Translations under genes and position numbers: made by a program
Part shown: one piece after another, positions 51,650-63,802 of the stretch
Numbering within the stretch: the stretch's first letter is position 1
Layout of the letters: the number at the start of each line of letters is the position of its first letter
The notes under the pieces: model-generated
Database searches by the model: none
What the model was told of the DNA's origin: nothing
What the model saw: only the letters and a program-made list of their open reading frames with translations
From: Eulemur rufifrons
Lineage: Eukaryota; Chordata; Mammalia; Primates; Lemuridae
Direction: 5' to 3'
NCBI RefSeq assembly: GCF_041146395.1
Contig: NC_090989.1
Coordinates: forward strand, 222,922,843-222,986,842
DNA length: 64,000 nt

Positions 51650-51905
51650 CAGTGCCCACCTCTTTATTAGACACTGAAGAAGGCGCAGTGCCCAGGGCAC
51701 TCAATACTTCTAGGGGCTCACATGAATATTTTAATTATTTTAAAATCAGAAAAAATATATAATCTGGTTTGGATTATACCTGCCTTAATACCATCACAGT
51801 CATAAATTATCATTTTTAACTGTTTTTTTTAATGGAGGGAGGGGCCCATGGAGGCAAAGATACTTAGGACCCGATGAAGGTCAGCATGTGATCCTGATTA
51901 CCCTA
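51650..51905 (+). repeat. Unnamed dispersed repeat, copy 2
   Basis: 'acttctaggggctcacatg', 'ttttaaaatcaga', then 'ttttttttaatggaggga', 'gcccatggaggcaaaga' and 'tacttaggaccc' parallel 4822-4910 and 5628-5710 in order and orientation. Confidence 0.6.
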
Positions 51906-52064
51906 CCATGTATCTTGAATAAGTTTTATTATAACTAGATTCATACAAAAGATGCAGATATGTTCCTTTTCTTGTAGCAACCTTAGATAGTAGCCAAACG
52001 CCTAGCATTAAAAACATGAATCAGTAAGGAAGGTGTTTCTTTGTGAAACTGAGCTAATGTAATT

Positions 52065-52088
52065 TTTTTGTTTGTTTGTTTGTTTTTT
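52065..52088 (-). mobile_element. Tail-only retro-insertion
   Basis: Twenty-four bases of T with TTTG units, the complement of an A/CAAA tail. They are flanked exactly by GAGCTAATGTAATT at 52051-52064 and 52089-52102. A 14-bp target duplication around only a tail points to extremely truncated target-primed reverse transcription. Confidence 0.8.
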
Positions 52089-52102
52089 GAGCTAATGTAA
52101 TT

Positions 52103-52507
52103 GACAATTCCTCATGCCTGTCGTCTGCCCACAGATGGTGTGCCCTCAGCCTGCTAGGCTCTGACAGATTCACAGCCCCAAAACATCTGCTCCTACTTCC
52201 AAGAGGTTGCCAGGCTAGCAGAGAGAAATACAGATGCTTAAAAATTATAAAATGTATAAAGTATACTATGTGAAATATAGTTAAAGATATAATACAAAAT
52301 AAATTATAAAATTTGTTTAGTAAATATATAAAATACATATTTACTACATATAAAATATATTAAAATAATTAGGGCATTGTAAAGGAAATAGGAGGGCAAA
52401 TTAATTCCCTGACTTGATTATATCATGTCAGGTGTTTGGCCTGTGCTTCAGTTTCCCTGAGATGAACTGAGAATCACACACTGAGGATGTAAATGAACCA
52501 ATGGATT
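52103..52507. other. Intronic sequence with nothing recognised
   Basis: Unique-looking, then very AT-rich (TATA/AAAT) from 52240 to 52370. Confidence 0.45.
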
Positions 52508-52522
52508 AAGAGTCTCAAGTGA

Positions 52523-52644
52523 TAGCTCAGACTCGGGGGGATGGGGAGGCATAGGCAATATATATAACCTGAACTTTTGTACCCCCATAATGAGCTGAAA
52601 TTAAAAAAAAAAAGAATAAAATTGGGATAAACGTTAAAAAAAAA
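52523..52644 (+). mobile_element. 122-bp L1 3'-end insertion with double poly(A)
   Basis: Only the last part of the lemur L1 3' UTR is present ('acttttgtacccccataatg'). Then come an A tract (52603-52613), 22 bases of other sequence with AATAAA (52615-52620), and a second A tract (52636-52646). AAGAGTCTCAAGTGA at 52508-52522 and 52645-52659 is a perfect 15-bp target duplication. Confidence 0.93.
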
Positions 52645-52659
52645 AAGAGTCTCAAGTGA

Positions 52660-52966
52660 AAAGTGACATATAAATGCAAGCTATTGTTATGTGTAATGAT
52701 ATTGTTTCTATATACAATATGCCATAGTTGGGTATTTTTAAATACTTTGTCAAGACTGAGCCTTATAGCATCTTTGTGATACCAAAAAAATATATAAATA
52801 ATCAAGGTGTAATAATATATATATACTTTATATATCCTCACTTTCCTTACTACCTGCATTTATTTACAGTCACCAATTTGCCATGATTAGTCATTTATTG
52901 CAATGAAAAATTCTTTATGAGAATAGGAATGAATATAATAAAATAAAATTTAGAATGTCTCTAGAG
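52660..52966. other. Intronic AT-rich sequence
   Basis: A (TA)n patch near 52813-52835. No exon seen. Confidence 0.45.
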
Positions 52967-53215
52967 CAGTAACTTTCCAACTCTTTGACCACAGCCTCCA
53001 GTAAGAAAAATGTTACATCTTATTCCAGAATTTGTGTATGTATTTCCATCCATAAAATTGAAACAATTTGGCAGAACAATATTAACCCTCATGTGAATTT
53101 GGATACTTTTTATTCTCTTATATTTTATTTTTTTAAATGTGGTTATCAAGCCACTACATTGAGTTCACAAAGCATTCATGAGTTGAGGTCACAGTTTAAA
53201 AAATATTGCTTTAGA
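52967..53215. mobile_element. hAT-Charlie MITE 1 of an abutting trio
   Basis: 'cagtaactttccaactcttt' with 'gaccacagcctccagtaag' at one end and 'gtcacagtttaaaaaatat' at the other. These are diverged inverted ends of a MER-type hAT element. Confidence 0.55.
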
Positions 53216-53216
53216 C

Positions 53217-53468
53217 CAGTGGTTCTCAATCTGGTTGGAGGAGGGGGTCAATTTGTGTCCCCAACCCCCACCCCACAGACAATGCAGACATTTGGTAGTG
53301 TCTGGAGACATTTTTGGTTATTACTACCGGGGAGGAGAGTGCCACTGGCATCTAGCGGGTAGAGGCCAGGGTAGAGGCTGCTAAACATTCTACAATGTGC
53401 AGGACAGGCCCGCACCACAAAGAAATATCCTGCCCACAATGTCAATAGTGCTGAGGTTGAGAAAGTTG
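53217..53468. mobile_element. MER20-like hAT-Charlie MITE, 2 of trio
   Basis: 'cagtggttctcaatctgg', 'ggtagtgtctggagacattt', 'ctggcatctagcgggtagag', 'ctacaatgtgcaggacagg' and 'gtgctgaggttgagaaag' run in consensus order for MER20-type elements. Exact family name from memory. Confidence 0.82.
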
Positions 53469-53499
53469 TAGAGAACAGCTGCATCCCAGACTCTTAGAT

Positions 53500-53777
53500 C
53501 AGTGGTTCCCAAACCTAAGTGTTTCCTGGAGCAGCCGAACTTCTCCCCAAAATGGTGGGACCAACTTATGTCAACTTTTTGTTTTGACAAGAACATACAA
53601 AATAAAATAATTGTCTATTCCCTTTAATAAGAAGACTTCTAACACCAAATATCAGTAAAAAAAACTCATAGTTCTTCAAACTGAACATATTTAGCGATAT
53701 GAAAAATTTGCTACATTGTCTTTACAGTTTATATATCACTTCAGATTAGTAAAATATGTCATCCTTGATCACCACTG
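53500..53777. mobile_element. hAT-type MITE, 3 of trio
   Basis: The ends CAGTGGTTCCC (53500) and its inverted counterpart '...gatcaccactg' (53777) enclose an AT-rich interior. The family was not identified. Confidence 0.55.
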
Positions 53778-54195
53778 GTCTAGTCTATAGCCTGTTTTTT
53801 GCAGATATTAATTTGCCTAGACATGAATTTGACAGGAGCTGGTCAGCAGGCAAGTTCAAGGCCAAAGAGACACTTGAGTGTAAGTATTCCGTGCTGCTGA
53901 CTGAAGGAGGAGCTGTGCCTTTGAGGCCAGGTGTGCAAGTACAGGCTGACATTCTTGCTGGGTGGAGGGCCCACAGGGCTTCCTGCCAGCAGCGCCAGAA
54001 CTTTCCTTGGGAGGCAGACTTGCTTCTGCTGAGGACCTTGCTCTGTTAAGCCTGGAGCCGAATGCTATGGCTGTTTCTTGCTATGAGAAATCCTCATGTG
54101 ACACGTCCTTAATTATAAGTAGATGAAACTTGTTTTCTCTACCCTCTGTGATAAAAAGAGCATGATAATTGTTAAACAAAGTTTATGGCAGGCCA
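53778..54195. other. Intronic sequence with nothing recognised
   Basis: A 97-codon plus-strand frame (53756-54049) has no family resemblance and begins inside the preceding MITE. Confidence 0.4.
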
Positions 54196-54715
54196 CTGTT
54201 TTGGATTTAACCTCCTGCTTTAGGCTCCAGCAGACCAGACCACCCAGAATGGAGTCACTTGTGCTAAGTGCAATGTAATCACACTGAACTTTGAAACAGA
54301 GCAGTTTAAAAAAATGAAAACAAACAAAAAAAACAGGAGATTACAGTCTACCTTAGTCAGAGAGTGTAATAAGGAAATCCTCTCTGTTCTAATCCTATAA
54401 GGAAATAAGGAGAGTAACTTTGAAATGACCAATCACTTTTTGTTATCTGTTTCTGCTTTCTTCAGCCCTTTTCTGTCCACAGAGCCAACCTCCTTTGCTC
54501 AGCCTAATGGAACACTCACTCTGTTTCATAGAATGAGGTGTTGCCAGATTCTAGAATCACAAATAAAAGCCAATAGGTTTTAAACTAAATTTGTTGTAAT
54601 TTTGTCTTTTGACACTATGAATAGAATTAGGAATGGGGAGAGGGCTGACAGGGCAGAATTCGAGCTGCAAACTGTATAAAAAGGAACTTGGGTCTGTGAC
54701 CTTGTCAAAAATGCT
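54170..54715 (+). mobile_element. LTR-like repeat, copy in plus orientation
   Basis: Matches 58650-59130 in reverse complement over about 450 bases: 'tgttttggatttaacctcc', 'cagaccacccagaatggagt', 'cttgtgctaagtgc', 'gaggtgttgccagattctag', 'aataaaagccaatag', 'ttgtaattttgtcttttgac'. A TGTTTTGG start, an AATAAA signal and a TTTTGACA segment suggest an LTR. Homology seems to run weakly beyond this to about 54715. The family was not identified. Confidence 0.6.
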
Positions 54716-55319
54716 ACTTGGAATGACTTAAAGAGGGTTAAGGTTAACAAAGTCCAGCACCAGCAGGACAAAGGCCAGCACAAGCGGGTCCCATTCTGGA
54801 CAAATGCCCGACTTATCCATTTGGTATACGGCTTCTGGCCACCAAACCCTACAATCACCTGAACCGTCTAGATCCTCCTGTTCTTCCTACCCTAGTGTAT
54901 TCCCAAGCCATGCCTTGTCGAGGGGACCTGCTGAATCTGTTTCTGGGGCCTTTTGAGAGCTTGAGTTTCTCGCCAAAAGAGTTGGGTGGTTCCACACCGA
55001 ATTGGATCTGTGAGCCTCCCTCGAGTAAACACATACGATTCCTCAAGTGAGTTGCAGGACTGAACTGCAGGCTTGGAGTCCAGAGCCGCGGGTCAGGCAG
55101 GGGCCTGCAGCTCCCTCAGGCTGTCCCAGGCCAGGGGGACACGGCTCCCTGTCAAGGGAGAACAGGATGGGGTTAAGTCATAGGATCCTTCTCACAGGAA
55201 AGATCTGGTTACACTGCAGGGTTTCTGTGATGATGTGTTTATATGGGGGAAGCAAAGTGAGAGGTTGCAAAGATACCAGTATCTTTATCATTGCCCCACC
55301 GTTCACATAGTTTTATAAT
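54716..55319. other. GC-richer unclassified intron, possibly retroviral interior
   Basis: It directly follows the LTR-like copy and is richer in CpG than its surroundings (55070-55160). No gag, pol or env motif was recognised in any frame. Could be unique sequence. Confidence 0.35.
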
Positions 55320-55470
55320 TATCCATTAATGTATCTGCCTTCCCCTTAGACTGAGAGCTTCTTAGACACAGGGATTATTTTTTATTCGTCTTTGTGATCT
55401 CAGGGCCTAGCATAGTCTGACACATTGTAGATGCTCATTAAATCTTAAATGATTGATTGATTAAATGAAT
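55320..55470 (+). mobile_element. L2 LINE 3' end
   Basis: 'ttagactgagagcttcttag', 'agggcctagcatagtctgac' and 'gtagatgctcattaaat', plus GATT repeats, mark the L2 terminus. Confidence 0.82.
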
Positions 55471-56623
55471 GTTCTTACATTTTGTTACTGTCACCTTAAT
55501 ATAAATGCTGAAAGCAAAAGCTTTCAAACGTGTCCATAAAAATAAAGAGTATCCCAGCTCAGTCGGCAAAAGCACACGTGAAGAAGGAGTGATTATGCGT
55601 ATAGAGATGCTAGTTCTTTGCAATACTAACTTCTCTCCAGAGGAATTATAAACCTACTTGCTGAATGGGAGACTCTCAACATACATATGCATCACACTGA
55701 TTGCAAAGGGGGTAGAATCTGAGCAATATCTGACATGAGAACAATGAAAGTCTGAGATGAATTCTAGCTTCTGGTTACTTGACAAGAGACACATTTTCTT
55801 TGCAGATTTGAAGGATGTTTCAAATGTTTAGTTAAGATTCCAGATGGCAGACTATATTAATTTTGAATTTTAGAATTATTAATGTAGTTCACAACTACAC
55901 CGTCAGCTATTGTATTTTCAGTTATGAATCTAGCCCAAATGAGAAGAGAAAGTTACTTTTCTATTAGGTTTTATAATCATCCGCTCTCTGGGACTTTAAA
56001 AGAAAATTGCCCTTGAGAGGCAGCTATATCCCCTAACACATCAGAAGCATAAAACCAACAGAACCAAAGACTGCAAAGAGATATCTGACAATCCTCTTTA
56101 AATATTTCATGGGCAAATGATTTACATACCAAGGTAGTGTTGTTTAGTGGCATATCCATCAAACTGACAAATGAAGACTTTTAGACGTATTTGCAGAATT
56201 ATAAAGAAAATCTTATGCTCTTGGGGGAAAGGGTGACACTTCAGACTTATGAAGAGGGACTTTGTTTTTCAAAGTGTCTCACAGTGTATGTGATTTGTGC
56301 ATCTATAACCATGAAACCACAAAATTTGAGGCTTAACTGTACTCAAAAGAAAACCATTTGATGGAGACAGCTAAGTGAAATAATTTTCTTCATTCAGCAT
56401 ATATTGAGTGGCATGTAAATAAGACCAATCATTATTATGACTTTTCTTCATAGAAAATCTTGAAAAACAGGAGGACCTTTGGAGAATATTGGAAGGATAC
56501 AAAAAGGAATATAGCAATCAGAGGGGTTGTCTATCTTAAACAGTTTAAATGTTAAGTAAATGTTATTAGTCTGGTAACTGCTAAACACATGATTTTGAAA
56601 ACAGCTGAAGACACATACATTAA
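55471..56623. other. Intronic sequence with nothing recognised
   Basis: No exon or nameable repeat. Confidence 0.4.
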
Positions 56624-56747
56624 ATAGGGTGATCCTGTAATTGATTATCCCACCTGGGACATTTGTAGAGTGAAATAAAGAGCTAAGTACTTTATTTAAA
56701 CAGAACTGCCATGGTTAAACCAAGATGAGGACATTCTGTCACCCTAT
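56624..56747. mobile_element. Short hAT-like MITE
   Basis: A 124-bp element with inverted ends ATAGGGTGATC and ...TGTCACCCTAT, and an internal palindromic tendency ('cccacctgggaca'). Resembles the family ending 'agggtgacc'; the name is uncertain. Confidence 0.6.
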
Positions 56748-57884
56748 GTTTAGAAAACTGGATCTCAGTTATCTTCAAATCCTATGATACTTCTTAGGGT
56801 TTCTTTGATCCTCCCCTCCAGAAACAGCTTGTATTGGCTGGCTAAAGATACTCTGAGTGGTGGACAAAAGAGAGGGAGTTTTTTAAGTGTATTATACATT
56901 AGCAATTACTATAGTCCAAAAAACACCTTGACAATCTATCTGGCATGGAATGGCATGGAGATCGGTCTGCCTCCCTCTAAAATGAAAAGCAAACAGACAC
57001 CTGATTATCTGCGTAAGTTCCTATCTCTATAGTCATAATATTACTGGCTTAAATGATTGGAATTAATTACTTAGAATAACATCAACAGATTATATTATGT
57101 GAGTTTAAGGCCCATTTTAATGCACACTTCTGTGCTTCCATGAGCTACGCATATTGAGTAGATAACACAAGCTTCTTTGGTTTCAGAACAATTTGTTTCA
57201 TTTACATTAGAAACAATAACAAGGTTTTCTTCATGAACAGAATCTAGAATTAAAACAGACTTCCATTCTAAACATAGTTACACAAATGCACATTTTTCCC
57301 TTTTCTTTCTAGAAATCATTCAAAAGCAGCAAAGGACATGGAAAAATTAAGAGCAAAAAATGGAAAAATTAAAAGCAAACTTAATTTTGGGCAAAACCAG
57401 GAGTTAAAATCCCCAGCTTATATCACGTACGAGGGCTACCAAAAGCGGCCAAGTGCTAGTCGAGGCCAAGTGGGGTGGAGGCACACACAAGAGGCCATGG
57501 CAAGAAGGTTCAGGGCTGAGGTTGCCCAGAGGTGGGACCTCTCAGAGTACCAACCACGTTACATTTCCTGTGGTTGTGCACATAAACTTTGTCACTGAAA
57601 ACAAAGGAAAATGTTAGATAAAACATATTTTAAAATTTACAATACATTAAAAGTATTTAAGAACTGAAAATCCAGTGGAGAGTTCCAGGCCAATTTTTGG
57701 GTAAAAGCCTAGAGCCAGAGGGGTAAGCAAAATTTCAAAATACCAAACCCACAAATGCCCTCAGGGTGTTTGCCAATATTGTACATAAGCAATGGCTTCG
57801 GGCTAAAGGTTCAATGACTTCAGGGATGGAGGGACAAAAGTCTAGCCCCAAAGCCCATCTTAGGATGGGAATTTTACAAGAAAA
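56748..57884. other. Intronic sequence with nothing recognised
   Basis: The 86-codon plus-strand frame at 57338-57598 has no family resemblance. Confidence 0.4.
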
Positions 57885-58275
57885 TCTTGTAAAATTGTGG
57901 TAGACATTGTGCTCACGACTTCTTCTTTCCTGGGAATACAAGAGGTTAAAATGCCCAGCCCTTGCAGTTAGTTCTGACCAATAAAATAAATACGAGCAGA
58001 AGTAATATGTGTCACTTCTGGGCTAAAACAGTGAAAGCTCTTGTACAATTATCAATTCTCCCTTCCTCTGCCAAAGCAAGGAATGACTTTCCAGAGGATG
58101 GAGCCCCAATCAGCCTGAGTCCCAGAATATCTATGTGGAGGGAGGAGCACCCACTCCCCACCAGAAACCTATAGCGGACTTTGTGTGAGCAGGAAATAAA
58201 CCTTTGTGTGATAAGCCACTGTGATTTAGGGGCTATTTGATATCACAGATTAATCCTAGCTTAGTCTAACACAGA
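57885..58275 (+). repeat. Ancient interspersed repeat, same type as 37880-38235
   Basis: 'gatggagccccaatcagcc', 'tgagtcccagaatatctatg', 'gcaggaaataaacctttgtg' and 'gataagccactgtgattta' follow a common old mammalian repeat. Name uncertain. Confidence 0.6.
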
Positions 58276-58649
58276 AATTAGTATCAGAAGTGGGGTGAGT
58301 GCTGTTGTAACAAAAATCTAAAATATATGGCATTGACTAAAAGCCAGTCAGAATAGGAAACTGGAAAAGCCAAACATTTAATACGCACAGTAAATGAGGC
58401 ATCAGATCATGTACCTAGTGAGACTGGAAAAGAGATTGGAAAACAGTTTGTTAGTTCTGCGTGTGAATCGATATTGGCTATTTTTGCCAGGGTATTTAAA
58501 AAAGAGAATGAGATGAATTCAGGAAATAATTGGCTGATTTGCAAGAAGAAATTAAAGGGAAATGAGAAATTCCAGAAATTTGAGGACTTGAAATGTTAGA
58601 AGAGCCGACAACTTTTAGATACTAAACAGTAAGATAGAAAACTGAGAAA
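58276..58649. other. Intronic sequence with nothing recognised
   Basis: Purine-rich, no exon or nameable repeat. Confidence 0.4.
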
Positions 58650-59130
58650 AACTTTTTTTGAGACAAAGGTGTATTAAAGCTTAGCTTTGCAACAAAGTCC
58701 ATCCTGTTGTCAAACTCTCCCAGTAAATTAAGTTGCATTAGAACAGTCAAAAGACAAGATTACAACAAACTGTAAGACTTAATTGGCTTTTATTTGTAAT
58801 TCTAGAATCAGGCAACACCTCACTCTAGGAAATAGAATGAGGTGAGCAGAGGAGCTTGGCTTTATAAGCAGAAAAGGGCTGGAAAAAAAAGCAGAAACTG
58901 AAAACAAAAAGTGGATCAGTCATTTCAAAAGTTCCTTTCCTTACAGGGTTAAAACAGAGGCAACTTCCTTAATACACTGATTCAGGTTGACTGGAATCTC
59001 CTGTTTAAAAAAAAAAAAAAAAAATTGGCCCATTTCAAAGTTCAGTAGCACTTAGCACAAGCAACTCCATTCTGGGTGGTTAGGTCTGCTGGGCCTAGTG
59101 CAGCAGGCTAGTCCAAAACAACGGTCTCTC
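58650..59130 (-). mobile_element. LTR-like repeat, copy in minus orientation
   Basis: On the minus strand it runs 'tgttttggactagcctgctg', 'acccagaatggagttgctt', 'gcttataaagccaagctcc' (TATA-like), 'gaggtgttgcctgattctag' and 'aaataaaagccaattaag'. It mirrors 54170-54715. An A/T run of 18 interrupts it near 59006-59024. Confidence 0.6.
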
Positions 59131-59785
59131 ATAAACTTTAACTGAGCAAATTTCTGATTAAGAAAATGGCCAAACAGAAAATCCCAGGGTTTCTGATTTC
59201 TGTAACCACAGCAGTCTCAAAGTGATATTCAAGGTGCTTTAAGGAGAAAAAGTAAAGAAATATAGCAAATCTGAGAATTTTGACTAGAAGGAATTGAGTG
59301 TGAGGTTACTAGCAGTAGGAACTAACTGGATTCAAACAAATAAGAAACTTGGCTTTTGAAAGTTATACTTCCAAATAAGACAGGAGTCTGCATATTTAAA
59401 TCCTTCAACTGTTCAATATTGAAAATATCCTTTGGTTCCCAAACATCTGGGAACAGGAACTGAACCAATTGAGCTGAACACAGAAGGACATAGGTTCCAA
59501 CACCACAGCAGGTGCGGCCAAGGAGAATAATGGGAAAGAAAAGATCACACACAGGGCAGAGCCGAGGACCAGACAGAGCAGTGGGAAAGGTAAGCTGCTC
59601 CCAGCAGGCAGAATCAGGGCCCAATTAAAGAATATTCCTGACACCAGTGTAGGGCTCCCTACCAATGTTTGCTTGTCAGGATTTAAGAATGACTGTGGCA
59701 ATATGACAGCTCTGTCACTACCATCCTTCTTCTTTCAGAGCAGGTGTGCTCATTACAGTCATCCTGTCCCAGTCCCACCACTGTG
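59131..59785. other. Intronic sequence with nothing recognised
   Basis: Two overlapping minus-strand frames near 59322-59701 have no family resemblance. Confidence 0.4.
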
Positions 59786-60309
59786 TAATTGACCCTTGAA
59801 CAACATGGTTTGAACTGTGCGGGTCCACTTATATGTGGATTTTTTCAATAAAATTACACCGAGTGTACCTGTCTTTCCTGCCTCCCCTTCCACCTCCTCC
59901 ACCTCTCCTGCTTCTGCCACTCCTGAGACAGCAAGACCAACCCCTCTTCTTCCTCCTCCTCGTCTTTCTTCTCCTCCTCCTCCTCCTCCTCCTCCTCAGC
60001 CTCCTCTTCACAAAGACAATGAGTATGAAGACCTTTATGATGATCCACTTGCACTTAATGAATAAGAAATATATTTTCTCTTTCTTATGATTTTCTTAAT
60101 TTTCTTTTCTCTAGATTACTTCATTGTGAGAATATAGTATACAATATGCATATACAAAATACATGTTAATTGAGTGTTATCAGTAAGACTTCTGATCAAC
60201 AGTAGGCTATTACTAGTTAAGTTTTGGGGGGAGTTGAAAGTTACATGTGGATTTTTGACTGTGCAGGGGCCAGTACTCCAACCCCTACATTGTTCAAAGA
60301 TCAACTGTA
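59786..60309 (+). mobile_element. Tigger2-like DNA transposon, internally deleted
   Basis: Left end 'attgacccttgaacaacatgg' (59788 on; shortened match 'ttgacccttgaacaac') and right end 'tgttcaaagatcaactgta' are inverted relatives with TA at both edges. A frame at 59817-60065 retains the transposase C-terminus, ending DNEYEDLYDDPLALNE after a (TCC)n-coded Pro/Ser run. N-terminus and catalytic core are deleted. Confidence 0.88.
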
Positions 60310-60539
60310 CATTGGGTATGTGGGGAGGGACAAACATTTTGTCTTTTTGCTTTATGGGAACCACAGCTAGACTTGGTAGAGAAACTATGGGGCATAACAT
60401 GAGCAGATCCTGGACTTTTGACCTGTGACTAGATAGAATTTGGTCATTTTCCTTGGGAAGTGGGTGAACATAGACTGCATGTGGAAAGAAGAGTGAAAGC
60501 AATATTTAATGACCTGCCTAAAGAATACAACTTCAAATG

Positions 60540-61430
<891 letters not shown>

Positions 61431-62060
61431 ATGCAATTTATTAAGCAACAAAAAGAAATGAAATACTGATAAAAGTTACAACACAGATGAATGCTGAAAA
61501 CATTATGTAAGTCACAAAGAACCATACATTATATGATTCCATTTATGTGAAATGTCCAGAACAGGCAAATCTACAGAGACAGAAAATTGATTAGTGGTTG
61601 CCTAGGGCTCAAGGGCTTCAGGCTGGGAGAAGTTTGGGAGTAAGAGCCCAGGGAGCAGGATTTATTTTGGGGGGTAATAAAACATTCTATAATTGGTTGT
61701 GGCAATGGATGCACAGCTCTGTGAATACTAAAAGTCACTGAATTATGTACACTTTAAAAGGATGATTTCTATGGTATGTGAATTATATCTTAGTAAAGTT
61801 GTTAAAAAAAGGATATAACCATCAAAATAGGAGAAAACATTTTAAATGATTAAAGACTACTTTCCATAACTCTATGCAAATATATTTGGAAAGAGGATGA
61901 CATATATAACTTTCTAAGAAAAACTATTTCCCAAAATTGCCCCTAGTAGTGGCAAGAAGTCTAAACAGACAATTTCTAAGGAAGAAATAGAGAAAGTTGT
62001 CAAAGAGCAAAGAGTTATCCCTCAAGTTATCCCTACTAGGCCCAGATGGTTTTATAGTGA
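61431..62060 (+). mobile_element. L1M 3' end and adjacent LINE debris
   Basis: 'gaatgctgaaaacattatgt', 'atgattccatttatgtgaaat', 'gattagtggttgcctaggg' and 'gaattatgtacactttaaaag' are the classic L1M 3' terminus. 61810-62060 looks like further LINE ORF2 sequence. Confidence 0.78.
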
Positions 62061-62904
62061 GAAAAAAAAATTCTTATTTCTGCCTGAATGTCTAGCAGGA
62101 CATTTGACATGCCTTGTCCTGCTCATCTGTCAGAGCTACACCGGCAGGTGCTGGGGCAGACTAAGTCACATTGCATTCACCACACTGGCTTTGACATAGT
62201 AGAACCACCCAGAGGTAGCCTTTCCAAATTACTTACATTTATCATAAGATTGTTTGACATTCAAAGAAAAATCTCAAGTAAAAAATCATGCAATCTATCC
62301 AGACTAAACTTTTTTATAATTCAGACAAAACGTATTTGCTTGTTTGAGGTCTGGGTGGGAGGTCACAGCATCCTCACCTCTAGGAGACTGCCTGTGATGG
62401 CTCACTGGTTGCTTTATGGGCATGCAGCCCTACAGGGAGAGCAGGTGCCACTAAGTTCTGAAAGCTCAGGATCCTTGTATAATGAGTAGGGAATGCCCTT
62501 TCTGTGACTGGATTTATTAGGGGTGTCACTGTCCACATCTTTCTATGAATGGCCATATGCAACCTAGCTAACTTTAATATATTCACACTAGACACATGTT
62601 AGCTCTACTGTTCTCCCCATCTGGCTGTAGGTTTATGGATATGTAAATTGGGCATCATATAGATAGATGGATAAATGCTGTTAAGATATTATGGCCACCC
62701 TTAGGACTGAGTCACAATTATTACAGTCACACACCCTACATCATGAGATACCAGCCATTATGCAACAAAAAATGCCCACACGTTTCTAAAGACTTGCGGG
62801 AGTGGTAGTACTGCCCTTAGCTGAAAACTAGTGTCCCATATTTAAGTTCACCTTGTGAATCCTAGAGGCTAAGTGAGCCTCCTCTTGAAAATTTTCCTGG
62901 TCCA
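62061..62904. other. Intronic sequence with nothing recognised
   Basis: The 133-codon plus-strand frame (62088-62489) resembles no family and lacks splice support. Confidence 0.4.
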
Positions 62905-63135
62905 ATAGGCCTAAGCTAAATGTTCCTTCTGGATGCTTCTAGAGTACGCTGCTTACCCCTAATCATAGTACACATCACGTGTTGTAATTGCCCAGTAGCC
63001 CTTCCCACTCCTCTCACAGTAACCTCTGACCTCCAAAAGGCAAGGAGGATGTCTTCGTCACTGTCAAACACCCAGCCCAGCAGAGTGCCTGCAACATAGC
63101 AATCACTCAATAAATATATTTTTAATGAATGCCAT
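62905..63135 (+). mobile_element. L2 LINE 3' end
   Basis: 'gcaaggaggatgtcttcgtc', 'agagtgcctgcaacatagc' and 'actcaataaatatatttttaa' give the L2 terminus. Confidence 0.8.
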
Positions 63136-63519
63136 TCAAAAAAGAGCTCCTTACCTAGAAAGAAGATAAGGGGGAAAAAGTGATTTTTTTTTTTTTAAAG
63201 CTTATTTAATGCTTGTGTTTCCTTGCTGAGCAATTCAGAGTTTTTTCCAAGTGTTTAAAAAAGTGTGACAAGTCATTTAGTCCTATATTTTAATTCCAAA
63301 ATACTCTTCCTATCATTTTCTATAAAAGGAAGCTAAATTCTTTGCAATGAAATTTACTTTGCAATAAATAAATGGCATTATGTTAATTCTTCCATTTCAT
63401 TGAACCTGGAACAATCTGATTGGAGATCTAATAGCTTACCAAAAAATATTACCATGTTTCGGACAATTAATTATCTTTGTTAATGCATCATAACTTAGTT
63501 AAATCAAAATAAAGAAAAT
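63136..63519. other. Intronic sequence with nothing recognised
   Basis: AT-rich with a 12-T run at 63185-63197. Confidence 0.45.
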
Positions 63520-63802
63520 ACAGCCTGTAATCCTAGCATTCTGAGAGGCTGAGATGGGAAGATTGCTTGAGGTTTGACTTCAAGACCAGCCTGAGCAAGA
63601 GTGAGACCTCATTTTTATGAAAAATAGAAAAAGTTAGCCAGGCTTGGTGGTGCACACCTGTAGTCTGAACTACTTGGGAGGCTGAGGCAGGAGGATCACT
63701 TGAGCCCAGAAGTTTGAGGTTGCAGTGAGCTATAATGACACTACTGCACTCTACCTGGGGTGACAGAGCAAGACCCTGTCTCAACAAAACAAAACGAAAC
63801 AA
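63520..63802 (+). mobile_element. Alu element, slightly 5'-truncated
   Basis: Begins at 'gcctgtaatcctagcattct', missing the first 20 or so bases. Two arms and an A/CAAAA tail. Antisense to CFAP95. Confidence 0.88.

Noticed and set aside
53756..54049. 97-codon plus-strand frame
   Set aside because: Starts inside a MITE, resembles no family, and lacks splice context.
54855..55310. CpG-richer region as a promoter island or first exon of CFAP95
   Set aside because: Minus-strand frame does not resemble the known N-terminus, CpG density is modest, and it adjoins an LTR-like repeat.
59817..60090. Proline-rich small protein
   Set aside because: It is the transposase C-terminal remnant of a Tigger element with a (TCC)n expansion.
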